Shown here piece after piece: positions 1 through 10,529 of a stretch of 64,000 nt of DNA. The stretch is from NCBI RefSeq assembly GCF_041296385.1, contig NW_027184078.1, positions 496,001-560,000 on the forward strand, written 5' to 3'. This DNA is from Aphelocoma coerulescens. Taxonomy: Eukaryota > Chordata > Aves > Passeriformes > Corvidae. The position numbers and the translations under genes were made by a program. The notes beneath the pieces were generated by a model. That model had not been told where the DNA came from. It was given only the letters and a program-made list of their open reading frames with translations, and ran no database searches. Each line of letters starts with the position of its first letter. Position 1 is the stretch's first letter.

Positions 1-467
1 CTCAGCTAGGATAGAGCAGCCACCTACACTCCTCCCCCTTCTCTGCAGTTACTTCTTTTGTCTCTCTTACCAGTTGTAATTGTTTCTTCAAAACAAAATG
101 GGAGAAAATTCCCTAAGATAAAGAAAACAAAAAGGAAAAATGCTAAATTCCAACACAGTTGTTCCCCATCCTTTCTCTCCTGCCACCAGCATGGCATCTT
201 CTTCCTTCTCTTCAAGAACTCCTGCTTGGATTTCAGGGCTGCTTGGAGTTTTTGCTGGTAAAGGACTGAGCACCCCAGTGCCTCCAGCTTTGCTCCCTTT
301 GGAGGATGGCCTGGAGTACCTGAGGTGTTCCCCAACTTAGACAACAAGTGTGTTACTGCAGGTGAACCTCGTCCTTTTGGCCAACAGCTTGGGTTGTGTC
401 TGAGCACATGGAGGCCCAGCAAGCCTTGACAAATCTACTCATTGCCTGCTTTTCTCTTTTCCCACAG

Positions 468-494
468 GGCTTTTCAAAGTACAGACCTATAAAG
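468..494 (+). CDS. 27-nt phase-1 exon upstream of B30.2 (gene 1)
   Basis: A pyrimidine tract ending in CACAG precedes this 27-nt exon, and GTAAGC follows it. With one base carried from a preceding exon it reads eight in-frame codons and hands one base to the B30.2 exon at 1452. Butyrophilin-family genes are known to have such very short exons between the transmembrane and B30.2 exons. An equivalent exon sits in gene 2 at 22630-22656, but 12 of 27 bases differ. Earlier exons of gene 1 would lie left of the window. Confidence 0.7.
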
Positions 495-1451
495 GTAAGC
501 ACAGGGGAGATGATGGAGGAGAGTCCTCAGAGCCTGAGTACAGCTCTGGAAAACACATCCCACTCCCTCAGAGAGCTGTTTGAAGAAGAACACGCACAGG
601 GAAGGGGGGTTTGATGCCTTTTTTCACTGCCATGTGCTGCCCAAGGCCTTGCCTGTGCTTGTCAGGAGCCCTCTCAGCTGTGGGAAGCAGGCACAGCTGG
701 CTTGCAGTGGCCACTGCAGCCCCAGCTCCCACTCCTGCTTTGGCCTCTTGGGGCTCTCAGGAAAAGTGTCTGGAACTGATCTTGCTCCACAGCAGGAGCA
801 GCTCCTTCTCCTTTCAACCTGAGCTGAGCTAGAGGAACTCAGTTCATGATATTACACCTTGTTTGAGTCCTGTCGGGAGTTCATCCCATCCTCTGATGGG
901 TGTGGAAAGCTGAGGCAAGAAACATTCCCTTATCCTTATGGCACTGCAGGTCACTCTTCCACTCTAATTCATGTGCAAGCAATATCCCCCACTGGTGCTC
1001 TCCTGTTAGTGAGGAGAAACTGCTTAAATCTTGGAAATCCCCTTCAGACTTTGCCAAGGAGTTAATCCTGACATCCAAACCTCATTCCAGCTGCTGCCAA
1101 CTCCTGATCATTTCCTCAGACCACCCCCCAGCAATGCAGAGATGGAGGGAGAGGGGGTTCAGCCCCACAGCTGCCTCCTTGGAGCTGCCTGCTGCAGTCC
1201 CAGCAGCGCTGGAGCAGTGCCTGGCATTTGGTGCCTGCAGGCTGCCACTCTCTCTGGCAGCAGCCCAAGGAAGGGACATGGTGGGAGGGGAGGGAGAAGC
1301 TGGAGGTGCCCTGAGGCAAGAGGCTGCTGAGTGCTCCTGAGTGTGGAGGGGGGAAGGACAAATGAGGAGGGGCTGAGGGCACAGAAGGGAAAGGCTCAGA
1401 AAAGCAGAGCTTGTGTTTTCTGCTCCTCATGGCCTGACCTGACCATTGCAG

Positions 1452-2020
1452 GGGATGTCACCCTGGATGCTGACACGGCTCATCCCAGACTGGAAATCTC
1501 TGCGGATGGACAGAAAGTGAAAGATACTGGTGTCATCAGACAAGTTCCCAGCAATGAGAAGAGATTTGATTCCCATCTTTTTGTGTTGGCAAAGGAAGGA
1601 TACACATCTGGGAAACACTACTGGGAAGTGTCTGTTGGGAGAAGGAGAAGCTGGGCCTTGGGTATTGCCCGGGAATCTGTGGCTCGCAAAGGGCCATTGA
1701 CTCTGTGCCCTCAGAATGGCTTCTGGGCCATAGGGCTGGCAGATGGACGAGACTATTGGGCCTACACAGATCGTTGGACCCGTCTGAGTGTGAGTAGGAA
1801 CTTGCACAAGATTGGGATCTTCCTGAACATCCCAGCAAAGAAACTGAGATTTTACAATGCCCGTACGGGAGCAACTCTCTACAGTTTTAGCATTGGGGAT
1901 GGCAACAGCCAGGAAGGGAAATTCATTCCCTTCTTCTCCACAGGCCCAGCTACTGAAAACCCTGGCCCTGAGCCTCTGATAATAGTGCAGGAGTTCGATG
2001 ATGATGATGATGATGAGTAG
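1452..2020 (+). CDS. B30.2 (PRY-SPRY) terminal exon of a butyrophilin-like gene (gene 1)
   Basis: The exon starts after TTGCAG and is open for 189 codons to TAG at 2018-2020. It begins with the PRY signature [15 protein letters not shown], followed by the SPRY motifs [22 protein letters not shown], here split as FDSHLFVLA and GKHYWEV, then [10 protein letters not shown], the LCPQNGFW block, and [16 protein letters not shown]30.2 domains of butyrophilin and TRIM proteins are cytosolic ligand-binding modules; the ligand here is unknown. The open frame extends upstream to 1331, but that stretch is intron. The C-terminus is an unusual run of six Asp codons (GAT repeat) before Glu. Domain length is normal. 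The gene is incomplete in the window, so the rest of the protein is unseen; a TRIM-type partner cannot be fully excluded, but the 27-nt exon favours butyrophilin. Confidence 0.9.
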
Positions 2021-2198
2021 TTCACACTGCATTTCAAATGTCAGTAATGTACAAGCAATGATCAAATCATGTTGTAATCAGGCTGCTGCTTAATTTTTTC
2101 TCCAGCGCTAAGATAGTGATCTGTTATAGGGGTCATCTGTGAAGTTTTAACATTATGTATCAGAATGAACATTTTTGTCAGGGAAATTTTATGTGCTC

Positions 2199-2204
2199 AA
2201 TAAA
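2199..2204 (+). promoter_or_regulatory. poly(A) signal of gene 1
   Basis: AATAAA lies about 180 bases past the B30.2 stop, inside 3'UTR sequence that aligns with the region after the gene 2 stop. In gene 2 the same position has lost the hexamer. Confidence 0.7.
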
Positions 2205-3440
2205 AAGAAATGTTTTTCCTCATTTTATGAAAAAAAAGTCTATCACAGTGTCCCGCAGTGATAGGGAGAAGAAGAGAGATCCAGCAGGCAGGCATTATGC
2301 AGCAAGATTGATTTATTTAATTATTTTACATCTCTTTTATAGACTTCTTTCTTCATAGTCTAATTGGTCAAAGGATCAGCCACCCCTTGGGGTGATTGGC
2401 TAAAATCCTAAAACATCCATTGCCAAAGTATTTTTCTACTGTACTATAAGCAAGGCTTTGCAAGGTCGCAGGTGTTCATAGTTGATAGAACTCTGCTAAT
2501 ATCTTCCCTGAGAGAGAAAAGTATCCCACGGGACTGGAAAGAAGCAAGAAAAAAATCTTGCTGCCAGCATAATTGTATCCACAATAGTCTTCCTGTGGAA
2601 GGTGAGTTTTCCTGAAAAATTACTCTTCTTTTCCTACTAGTCTGTGAATTGTCATTTTCTTGAGGAGGGACAGTCACAGAGCATCTTTTTGGGCGTGTGG
2701 CAGCCATCCAAAATGAACCAACCACCCCTGTCTACACGGCTTTGGAATATCTCCAAGGATGGAGAACTCTTACCTGGGCTTTGTCACCCTCAAGTAATAA
2801 AGTATTTCCTGGTATTCAGAGGGAAACACCTGTGTTACAATGTCAAAATTTTCTAAAGCCAGGGCATTCCTTAATATAAGATCTTTGTGTATTTTCAGGC
2901 ATATTTTGTTAGAAGGGAAATGCAATCAGTGGAAGAGACATCAGCTGCATCCCTTAGACCTCCCTCATGGACATCTTGGAACTAGCTCCTCTTTAAGGAT
3001 GTAGTAAATGAAGATGTTGTTGTATGTCAGTAGAAGAGGCAGCAGCTGCAACCCTTAGTCAAGGACATCCTGGAACTAAATCTCTTCAATGATGTAGGAA
3101 ATCAGGATGCTGGTGTATGTCTAGGTATTTATTCTCAACTTAGCAAAAGCCCCAAGGTCCATATATCCTACACCCAAGTCATTGTCAATATAATACTAAA
3201 AATCACTCCTACAGTTCAAAAAGGTCCTGCCCAAGTGAAGATTCTTCCTTGAGCACATGTAAAATTTTGCTGGGATGACATAACTTGTATGGAAATTATT
3301 ATCCAGTCATAATAGAGGAGCTGTATTTGGGAAGTTACTAACTCTGAACCTCTGTGTATAAATAATGGCACAGAAAGTGGTACAGATGTCCTGGATTTTT
3401 TGAATATCACCAAGCAGCCAGGCTTGCACAGCTCTGGGCC
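2205..3440. repeat. retroelement-derived sequence, no gene
   Basis: The homology to gene 2 stops near 2210. Part of 2690-2840 resembles the CR1-like stretch at 19500-19690 read in reverse (shared 'ctttggaatatct' block and 'taataaagt' motif). Two imperfect copies of a roughly 95-base segment occur near 2925-3020 and 3020-3115 (both contain 'cagctgca.ccct' and 'gacatc.tggaacta'). No coding potential was recognised. Confidence 0.4.
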
Positions 3441-3960
3441 AGTCCGGTGGGGTGCTTTGGCCACTCCTTCCCAGTCAGGCTGATTCCAGCCTCAAAGGGA
3501 GTCACTGTTGGGAAGCCTCTGTCCCTCCTGAAATACAGATGGGTTGTGTGCCTTTACAGCCTGATGACATTGGAGTCCCCTGTCCCCCACTGTCAGCTGG
3601 AGTCTTGGAGTCCTGTGGGAGTACAGATCCACAGACTCCGGCAAACCCGGCCATCCTTCTCCTCCACCTGGCTGGATGCAGGGCCCCCTAGCCTTGGTCA
3701 TAGGATTCCTCACTCACTTCTTGTAAAAACACCTTAGAATTTCTTTTGATGGGGTCACAAGTAAGATCAGCCTGCCCACTCTGTCTGGAGATCTGCCAGA
3801 TGGAGACTGGAGCAGCAGCTTTCCTGGAAGAACCTCATCCATGACTAGTTTTTCCTGCAATTCACACACTCGTGCCTCTGGGGCTGAGGTAGATTTTCCA
3901 TCCCATTTCCTCATTTCTTCTTCGTGATCCCACAGGTAAAAGCACAGGGTACCCCATGGT
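3440..3960. repeat. dispersed repeat, homologous to 53620-54000
   Basis: The stretch from the CCCAGTCAGGCTGATTCCAG block onward aligns in the same orientation with 53620-54000, including CTGGCTGGATGCAGGG/CAGCTGGATGCAGGG and the AGTAAGATCAGC segment. Divergence is substantial. I do not recognise a coding domain in either copy; it may be an old duplicated piece of the butyrophilin region or a repeat family. Confidence 0.5.
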
Positions 3961-4139
3961 GTGTACCCTCTATATCCTCTCTCCCGAGCAAAACAACACT
4001 TACTGTTGATAGCAGGATCTGTCCTCTTTGAGATGCTGGACCATCTTCTCTGTAGTCAAGAGAGACTTTCTTTGTACTGCCAGAGCTGACCTACCAGTTC
4101 ATGCACCACTGGTGCTTCTTCATCTCTTCGTAAAAGAAA

Positions 4140-4540
4140 AGAACAGTTTCATACTTGAAATACAGTAAAATGTAATAATAATACTAATGAAAAGGAAAAA
4201 GATTAAGAGGAATAAATCCCATGAAAAAGCAGTGATGCACAATGCAATTGCTCATCACTCACTGACCGATGGATGTCCCACCCAGTACTCGGTAAGGATT
4301 GGCACCTCCCAGTCAACTCCCCCAGTTTATATTGGCATGACATTCTGTGGTCTGGAATATCCCTCTTGCCAGTTTGGGTCACCTGTCCTGGCTGTGCTCT
4401 CTCACAGCTTTGTCTGCAGCTCTGCACTGGCAGAGAAAGAGACACTGAAAACTCCTTGACTTTGAGTGAGCACAGCTGAGCAACAAACAAAACATCAGTG
4501 TGTTATCAACATTGTCATCCTGAATTCTCACCAGGCAGGC
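4140..4540 (-). mobile_element. ERVL-like LTR fragment
   Basis: Read on the minus strand, this matches the LTR at 45537-46102: the block around 'atgttgataa', the 'gtgctcac..aagtcaagga' segment, the 'gtgacccaaactg' block and the 'aaactggg' stretch occur in the same order. The 5' end of the LTR is missing near 4540, so it is a truncated solo LTR. Confidence 0.65.
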
Positions 4541-4559
4541 TTGTCCCTGATAAAGCCCA

Positions 4560-6300
4560 GCAAAGGACCCAGGGTGTATCAGAGGGAAGCAGGGCCCGGT
4601 TCTTGTACCAGCAAACCCCAAAGGATGCACCAGGACACCATCAAGGACACCTGGACACAGAAGCCTAGGAGATCAGGGCTGATGCATGTCTCAAACACTC
4701 ATTACTGAGAGCTGTGCAGCCAAGCAGGGACTGTTGGTAAGAACACAACTGAGAAAGAACAGGATGAGGCTGGAGAAGCAGTCATGTGGAAGTTAGGGCA
4801 GCAGTTTCCTGGAACAAAAGCCCTTGTTCTGGCTCCTGGAGAGAAACACAACACAGGACAGTGCAGAAGCAAGAATGAGGTCAGCAAGTGGGAATGGACT
4901 GTGGGAGGTTTTGGCAGGATGTTCCCCTACCACAAGAGCGCTTATGTTCTGCCAATCAGCTCATTCCACAGCTCAGGGCATCCTCCCCCTCACATGAATT
5001 TGCTAATTGTGAAATAACTCAAGCCAGGACATCTGTCTGGTAGTGGGGTATTTCTGGGACCATGGAGGTGGCATTCCTAGCTGACAATAAGCATCTTACC
5101 TTGAGAACGAGATCAGAGAATGCTAAGCTTGAATTTCTGACTGACAGACACGTCACTTTACAAACTATAAAAGCTACACTAAACTTTCACAAAGCAGAAT
5201 TCTTCTGCGCATTCTTTGGAAATGCATGGGGATCACTCAAGGCTTGGAATACCAGCTCTAAGTTACTCTCTTAAAAGTTGAGTGAAAAGAGTCTGTGTAC
5301 CCCATCAATAATTTGGTGGTAATTTACATTGATCCTAGTTACTCCTAATCTATGGTATTTATTTTCTGGCTATAATATTAGGTACCTTTATGCCATGCAG
5401 TTTTATGTAACCTACTTCTTGGTTTTAACCTGTGTAGTAAGTAATTCTGTTTAAGGCTTTTTGTCTGTTAATCTCCTGTTTATTCAATAAATAACTCATT
5501 TTATAATAGACCTGATCTGCCAATCTTAAGAACGTACAAGCCAGAGCAGTTTAGGTGTGGGTCACCTGAATAAAGCTGCTGCCAAAAATCTGAACCTAAG
5601 GCAGGTCTTGTCTAACGTTTTCACCTGATGCATAACAGAGGTATCAAGACCACCAAAGGCCCCTGAAGGCTCTGCCCCATTTCCAGAAAAGTCAGGAAGA
5701 ACAGACTTCATGTGATAACCAATTTGCATAGAAAGCAAGAAACTGATCTCCAGGGTGGGGAAAACTTGTCTATAAAAAGGTACCTCCATGAAGCCCAGAT
5801 GTGTGTGAGCCCCAGGACCCTGGACACCCCATCAGCTGGATCAACGCTGGAGTCAGGACTGGTCATCTGTTTTTCTCTATTTCTTCCTTTCTTTCTCTTT
5901 AATTAATCTCTCTGTTTTTCTCCTCCCTTTTCACCCCACCCCTTTATCCAAAACCCATTGCCATTGCTTATATGAGGAGGTCAAGGGCTGACTTATACCA
6001 GTTTCCATGACAGGTGTGTAACTTAATAATAAATCTTCATAAGCTTTGGTGGACCCTCTGACTTTTTCATTCTTTCTGACCAGGAGCATTTGCAAATCTT
6101 GGGTGCTCTCTCCCCGTTAAGGGTGGGATTCCACACTGGGTCCCTTGTGAGCCACTGCAAAGACCAGAGGAGGCTCCAGGGCAGACTGAAGAGCACCAGG
6201 GTCCAGCCAGGATTCATCCAAACCCTGACACAGGACCTGGGGAACCTTGGAGGGCAGCAGGGAGCTGCCTGTGTTCAGGGAGAGCCCAGCAAGAGTCCTG
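4560..6300. repeat. no gene; LTR-like segment with AATAAA
   Basis: No coding exon was recognised. Bases 5340-5590 (TTCAATAAATAACTC, then a 'tataatagacc' block) resemble 29410-29640 on the same strand and look like the R/U5 part of an LTR. 'tataaaa' near 5770 could be a TATA box. The rest shows nothing I can name. Confidence 0.35.
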
Positions 6301-6304
6301 GGCA

Positions 6305-6400
6305 CTCGGGAGGAAAAGTCAGGAAGTGATTCCAAAGTTTTTGGAATCCGTACCATTTTACTCCCTAATTCTGGTTGGGGTTGAAGAAATCATGGAACTG
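6305..6400 (+). pseudogene. decayed fragment homologous to the start of the CALHM-like exon at 10.1 kb
   Basis: From GTCAGGAAG to ATGGAACTGGAA the sequence follows 10110-10210 closely, including the 'actcc..aattctggttg' block and 'ttgaagaaat.atgga.ctgga', but is shorter, interrupted by stops, and turns into unrelated sequence immediately after. It is a relic of the same exon or of a repeat carrying it. Confidence 0.4.
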
Positions 6401-6419
6401 GAATAAACCCAACTTGCTG

Positions 6420-7390
6420 TTCTGGTGACACTGTAAGAGCCAGACCTGCTTCAGTGGCCAGGAGGGCTGATCTGGGAGAACAGTGGGAGCTTTGCCCAGT
6501 AAGCCCAGGGAGGGCAGGTCCAGCATCCTGGTGTTGCCATGTCAGCACCCGCTCTGGCCTTTTTGGCCACAGTCGCTGCCGCCTCCTCAGCGATCAGAGT
6601 TAATTCCTGGAGCCGCTTGTGCTGTGGTCACATCTCTGCAGGATGGGAGAGGCACACCCTGTTCCACTGCTGGCTGTCTGCCCACGGATCTCTACCACCA
6701 GACTCTGCCACTTCCTTTGTATGTTTTTGGTTTTGATGTTTTTCTTAAATGTATGTTTTTCCAGAAATTGTCACTAACACTCTGCAGAGATGGTTTCACT
6801 TTCTGTTCCGTTCTCTGCTCTGCACCCTCTTCCTTCAATTCTTCACTGTGGTTCCTGGCTCCTGCCTCTAACAGGCTCTGCAGCTCCTCTCTCCAATGTC
6901 CTTCAATGTTCCAGCAGAACCAGAAGGGGAACACGTGGCAGAGGCCACAAAGACTGACAACAGCAGTGAGAGGGAACAGCCCTAACACCTGGAAGAGAAA
7001 ATACTAAAAATTTTCACTAAAGTCTTTGCATTATTATGAAGTGTCATAGTTGTTCTTATGAAACCCATTCCTTGCTCCTGCCATGGTCAGGTGATAAGTG
7101 ATGGCAAGGCACAGACTCCCTGGAACAAGGAATAGCAGCCTCTCTCTCTCTCTCTCACTCTCAGTGCATTCTCTTATTTCTTATTTTTGTAAAAGCTCTT
7201 TTAAGAACCAGACACAAAACACACGTGTAAGTTTCCAGAATAACCCTGGAGCAAAGTGTTCACAGTTCAGGTTTCAGCCTCAGAAGGAACATGATGATTA
7301 TGAACTTGTACTGATATACAAGTTATACAATTAGTACACTAATTAATATACACAATTAGCATATACAATTAGATGGATGGAAATGTTACC
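6420..7390. other. no gene recognised
   Basis: Open frames here, for example 6483-7007, show no domain I recognise, and no splice sites frame them. A short CT-repeat lies at 7140-7165. Confidence 0.3.
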
Positions 7391-7396
7391 AAAAAT

Positions 7397-7900
7397 TCAG
7401 TAAAAATAAAAAGCTCCTTGACACCAATGTAGTATTAAGAAGCAGCGTTCTTTGTTCAGCCAGATGCACAGGGGCATAGCTCCTCCCAAACCCGTGCATC
7501 CTGAGTACAGGAAAGTTTCTGTTTGTATTCTGTATTCTACATACATATTCACTGATTGTCCTGGACTAAACAGAGGTATGATAATAATTTCCCCAAAATC
7601 ATTAACATATTTCCCCTCCCCTTTAAGCATGCGTTCTTCTGTCCTGGGGATCTCCCTGGTGGTCGTGTACCCCAGCGTTCCAATTGACCTGGCTGAGTTG
7701 GCAGGACACAGAGGGTGGTGAACTTCCAGTTCTTCTTGCACAATGGGCATTGTGCAGTTCCATAGGCCAGGAGTTTTGGAGAAGAAGCATTGTGTTAGCT
7801 CACCAGGTGTAAGCCATTTATAATCTGGTAACATTCCCCAGCTCTGAGGCTTGTGAAGCTTGTCTTTGCAAGCCTTCATAAGCCTCATTTTGTCTTTTTA
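7397..7900 (-). mobile_element. probable 3' end of the same ERV (post-env region)
   Basis: This lies directly 3' of the env remnant on the minus strand and is probably the pre-LTR/U3 region. The 163-codon open frame has no recognised domain. No LTR boundary or target duplication could be fixed, so the assignment rests only on position. Confidence 0.3.
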
Positions 7901-7919
7901 CTAACATCATATAAGTTTC

Positions 7920-8640
7920 TCATGTTGCATTAGCAATCATGTTTTTTATGCATCTTAAAGCAAACATCATAATCATGATTATTACTATTATCACAATTAT
8001 ACTTTGAAAAAGTGAGGCCAACCAACCAGTTAAGAGAATATCAAAATGTTTTAAATATTTTGTTTAGCCAGTTACTTCCTAATCGTGCCCTTAATTCTCT
8101 GCTGGATGCAGCAACTGATTTTATCGTCTCTATTTGATCATCCACTTTAGCAGTCACATTTGGAGTGTGCACACAGCAAGTATTGTTCAAGTATCCACAT
8201 ACTCCATGTAACAGCAGTAAGTCTAAAGCCAATCTGTTCTGTAAGGGCATTCTAGTTGTGGCTTGCTATTGTTCCTTTATTCTAGTGAACCCCAGTTGAG
8301 TTGCACTTGTTAAAGTTTCCAGTTGCAGAGCCAATGGCTGGTCTATTTCTGAATGCAGATATTTGCAGAGTGAAGATGGATTCTAAAATCCACCACTATC
8401 GTTCCTGTACTGGGGTGTTTCCAAGTTTCATCACGTTTAACTTTTCCCCACAGTTGGGCCATCAATGGTGACTCCTTCCACAAGGGACATAATGTTAATA
8501 CTCCCAGTGTCCATCGTACTCTTGATTCTCCTAAAGGCAAAAGTGTGGTCCAAATCCCATTCCTTCCACCCATACTGTGGGTCATGATGATTTTACCGTG
8601 TCCTGCTGACAGTCCATATCCCTCCAAGTCTCGTTGTTTG
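7920..8640 (-). pseudogene. ERV env remnant (transmembrane subunit)
   Basis: On the minus strand, 8250-8041 encodes a segment with the gamma-type retroviral TM layout: a QNR-LALD-like stretch followed by a CX6CC motif (C-GYLNNT-CC). After a frame change near 8041 a strongly hydrophobic, Ile-rich membrane segment follows, ending with basic residues near 7930. Upstream to 8640 another frame is open but degraded. Frame changes and stops make it non-functional. It lies 3' of the pol remnant in the same orientation, as expected for one decayed provirus. Confidence 0.6.
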
Positions 8641-9108
8641 TTAGGTGGGACCAGGGGTCATTAAGAAGGGTAGAATAATTTCTACAAACATAACCTTAGA
8701 GCTTGAGCCACAGTCATGAGTCACTGTATCTCAGGATTTTTACTACTACAAAGTGTATACTTGAGTGCAATTCCATTTTTCCTTTATCTTTGGATTCTTT
8801 TGCCTTGACCTTATTAAATCAGAATATTTTATACCGACCTGTAAGGGGTCCTCTGGGAGGCCTGGATTCCCTTCCCAGTCCAGACACCACTGAACTGGCT
8901 GGATATATTCCCATTGTCCTTTTTGAGGGCTGTTTCATATTTTTCGGTATTTGACATCCCCAAGGGGTATTAGTGCAGTCTGTCAGCTGATAAATATTTC
9001 CTGAGACTATTTCCAGATCTGGAATTTTGGTTTTGAGATATTAAAATTCTCAACAGTATCATTCTTATGCATCCATTGTAAGGATCCCTTTGGATCAAGA
9101 AACATGGC

Positions 9109-9860
9109 TTAAACTGTGGTAACTGTTGTCTTTAATTCCACATCATCCTGTTCCAAAAGCACAACTTGGTATATGAGCATCCTGCTGGGGGATCGCCAAA
9201 GCCCCCCCTTTTGCTCTAATATGGATATCACCATGTGGGGAACAAAACCAGTTATGTGCTGTCCAGTCATGAGCTTCCTGGCCTCTTGGATCAATAGAAT
9301 GGTTGCAGCAATCGCTCTCAAGCATCCCAGCCATCCTTTGCTACCATTGTCCAGCTGTTTGGAGAAATAGCCCACAGGTCCCCTCCAGGTTCCCAACTTA
9401 TGCATCAGGACCCCCAGGGCTAAATGTTGCCTCTCATGTACAAGCAGTTCAAAGGACTTGGTTAAATCAGGAAGCCCTAATGCAGGGGCCATCATTAATG
9501 CTCTTCTCAGTTCTTGGAAGGCAGTTTGGAAATCAGGAGTCCACACCAATTTTCCTTCCTTTGTCTCTTTTAGGGCTTAATACAGGGGCTTCACTAAAAG
9601 TCCATAGGTTGATATCCACAACCAGCACCCCGCAACCACTCCTAGAAAGCCTCATAATGCTTGGATATTCTGAGGTTCTGGAGTTTGGCAGATTGGCTCC
9701 TTTCTGTCAAGGCCAAGAATTCTGTGCCCTTGAGTGATCCCAAAGCCCCAAATAACTCACAGTTGCCTTCCCTATTTGAACTGTTCTTTTAGTTACTCTG
9801 TAATTATTCTGTCCTAGAAAGTCTAACAGACTTTCGTGGTAACTTGCAACCTTGAATACT
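9109..9860 (-). pseudogene. ERV pol remnant (RT connection/RNase H boundary)
   Basis: The minus-strand frame at 9549-9109 carries the PALGLPDLTK block, a VHERQHLALGVL block and a PVGYFSKQLDN block, characteristic of the region after the RT palm in class I (gammaretrovirus-like) ERVs. Upstream at about 9850-9720, in another frame, a short RT thumb-like piece is visible. Frameshifts separate them. A related fragment lies in the opposite orientation at 16240-17360. Confidence 0.75.
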
Positions 9861-10097
9861 CTGGGTTTCTGAGATTCTGTATAGAGCACAAGATATCTGA
9901 AATGAAAAGTTTCAAAATCTACAAAGTCAGATATATGAGTATCTGTACCCAATTCCTGTGTGTGTTTAATTTTCACATCCGCTTGGCTGTTTAATCTTTT
10001 GCGGACAGGGTGATAGAAAGTGCATAAAAAGATGAGTGATGTGATACAGAGGCACAGATTGCTTCTTGGAAGGTGAAGTATAGATCACTGAGAAAAA

Positions 10098-10524
10098 ATG
10101 GAAGTCAGGAAGCAATTCAAAATTACTTGGAAAAATCATTATAGTGTGTTGTCTGTATCACTTTACTCCTGAATTCTGGTTGTGATTGAAGAAATAATGG
10201 AGCTGGAATTTCATTGCCCCCTGGAGAAGGCATTAAGGAAATGTGTTTTCTACTTTTTCTGTCCAGCCTTCATTCCATTTTTCCTGAGCTTGACCTCCCA
10301 CCCCAACTGAATTCCTTGGGCTCGCTGTGCTGGGAAGTGCTCATGCTGCCAAGATTCAGATCATTTTTAGGGCATTCCTATCTCCTGTGATTTGGTGTGT
10401 GATCCTCCTGTGCCATGGCAGATACATCAAGTTCCTGGTTTCGGCAAATGAAGGAAACAGCAGCCAAAGTGCCCCCCAAAGCAGGGAAGCTGAGTTACCC
10501 AGTGAGTTCTACACCAAATCTCAG
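10098..10524 (+). pseudogene. decayed CALHM-like (calcium homeostasis modulator family) first exon
   Basis: From the ATG at 10098 the frame reads a short N-terminus, a TGA, then ILVVIEEIMELEFHCPLEKA and a hydrophobic segment with CPAFIPFFL. This matches the pattern of CALHM proteins: a short N-terminus, a first membrane helix, F-x-CPC, then a second helix with PA-x-x-x-FFL. The CPC is CPL here. After a stop and a frame change, another frame (from 10327) gives RAFLSPVIWCVILLCHGRY, like the third-helix A-P-x-x-W motif of the family. The segment ends at CAG|GTAAGG (donor at 10525), like an exon end. The stops and frameshift point to a pseudogene. No second exon was found. The assignment is from remembered family patterns only. 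Confidence 0.4.
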
Positions 10525-10529
10525 GTAAG

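Larger units (their letters stand above)
410..2210. repeat. inverted duplication with 20950-22715
   Basis: This 1.8-kb segment, holding both gene 1 exons, aligns in inverted orientation with 20950-22715. The intron blocks about 500-965 and 1136-1505 are nearly identical to their partners, whereas both exons, the patch 965-1135 and the 3'UTR are clearly diverged. Confidence 0.85.

Noticed and set aside
900..1340. 146-codon open frame
   Set aside because: Lies in the gene 1 intron, no domain; it only looks conserved because the intron is conserved between genes 1 and 2.
1331..1451. N-terminal extension of the B30.2 open frame
   Set aside because: It lies upstream of a clear TTGCAG acceptor and is intron; the same stretch in gene 2 is intron too.
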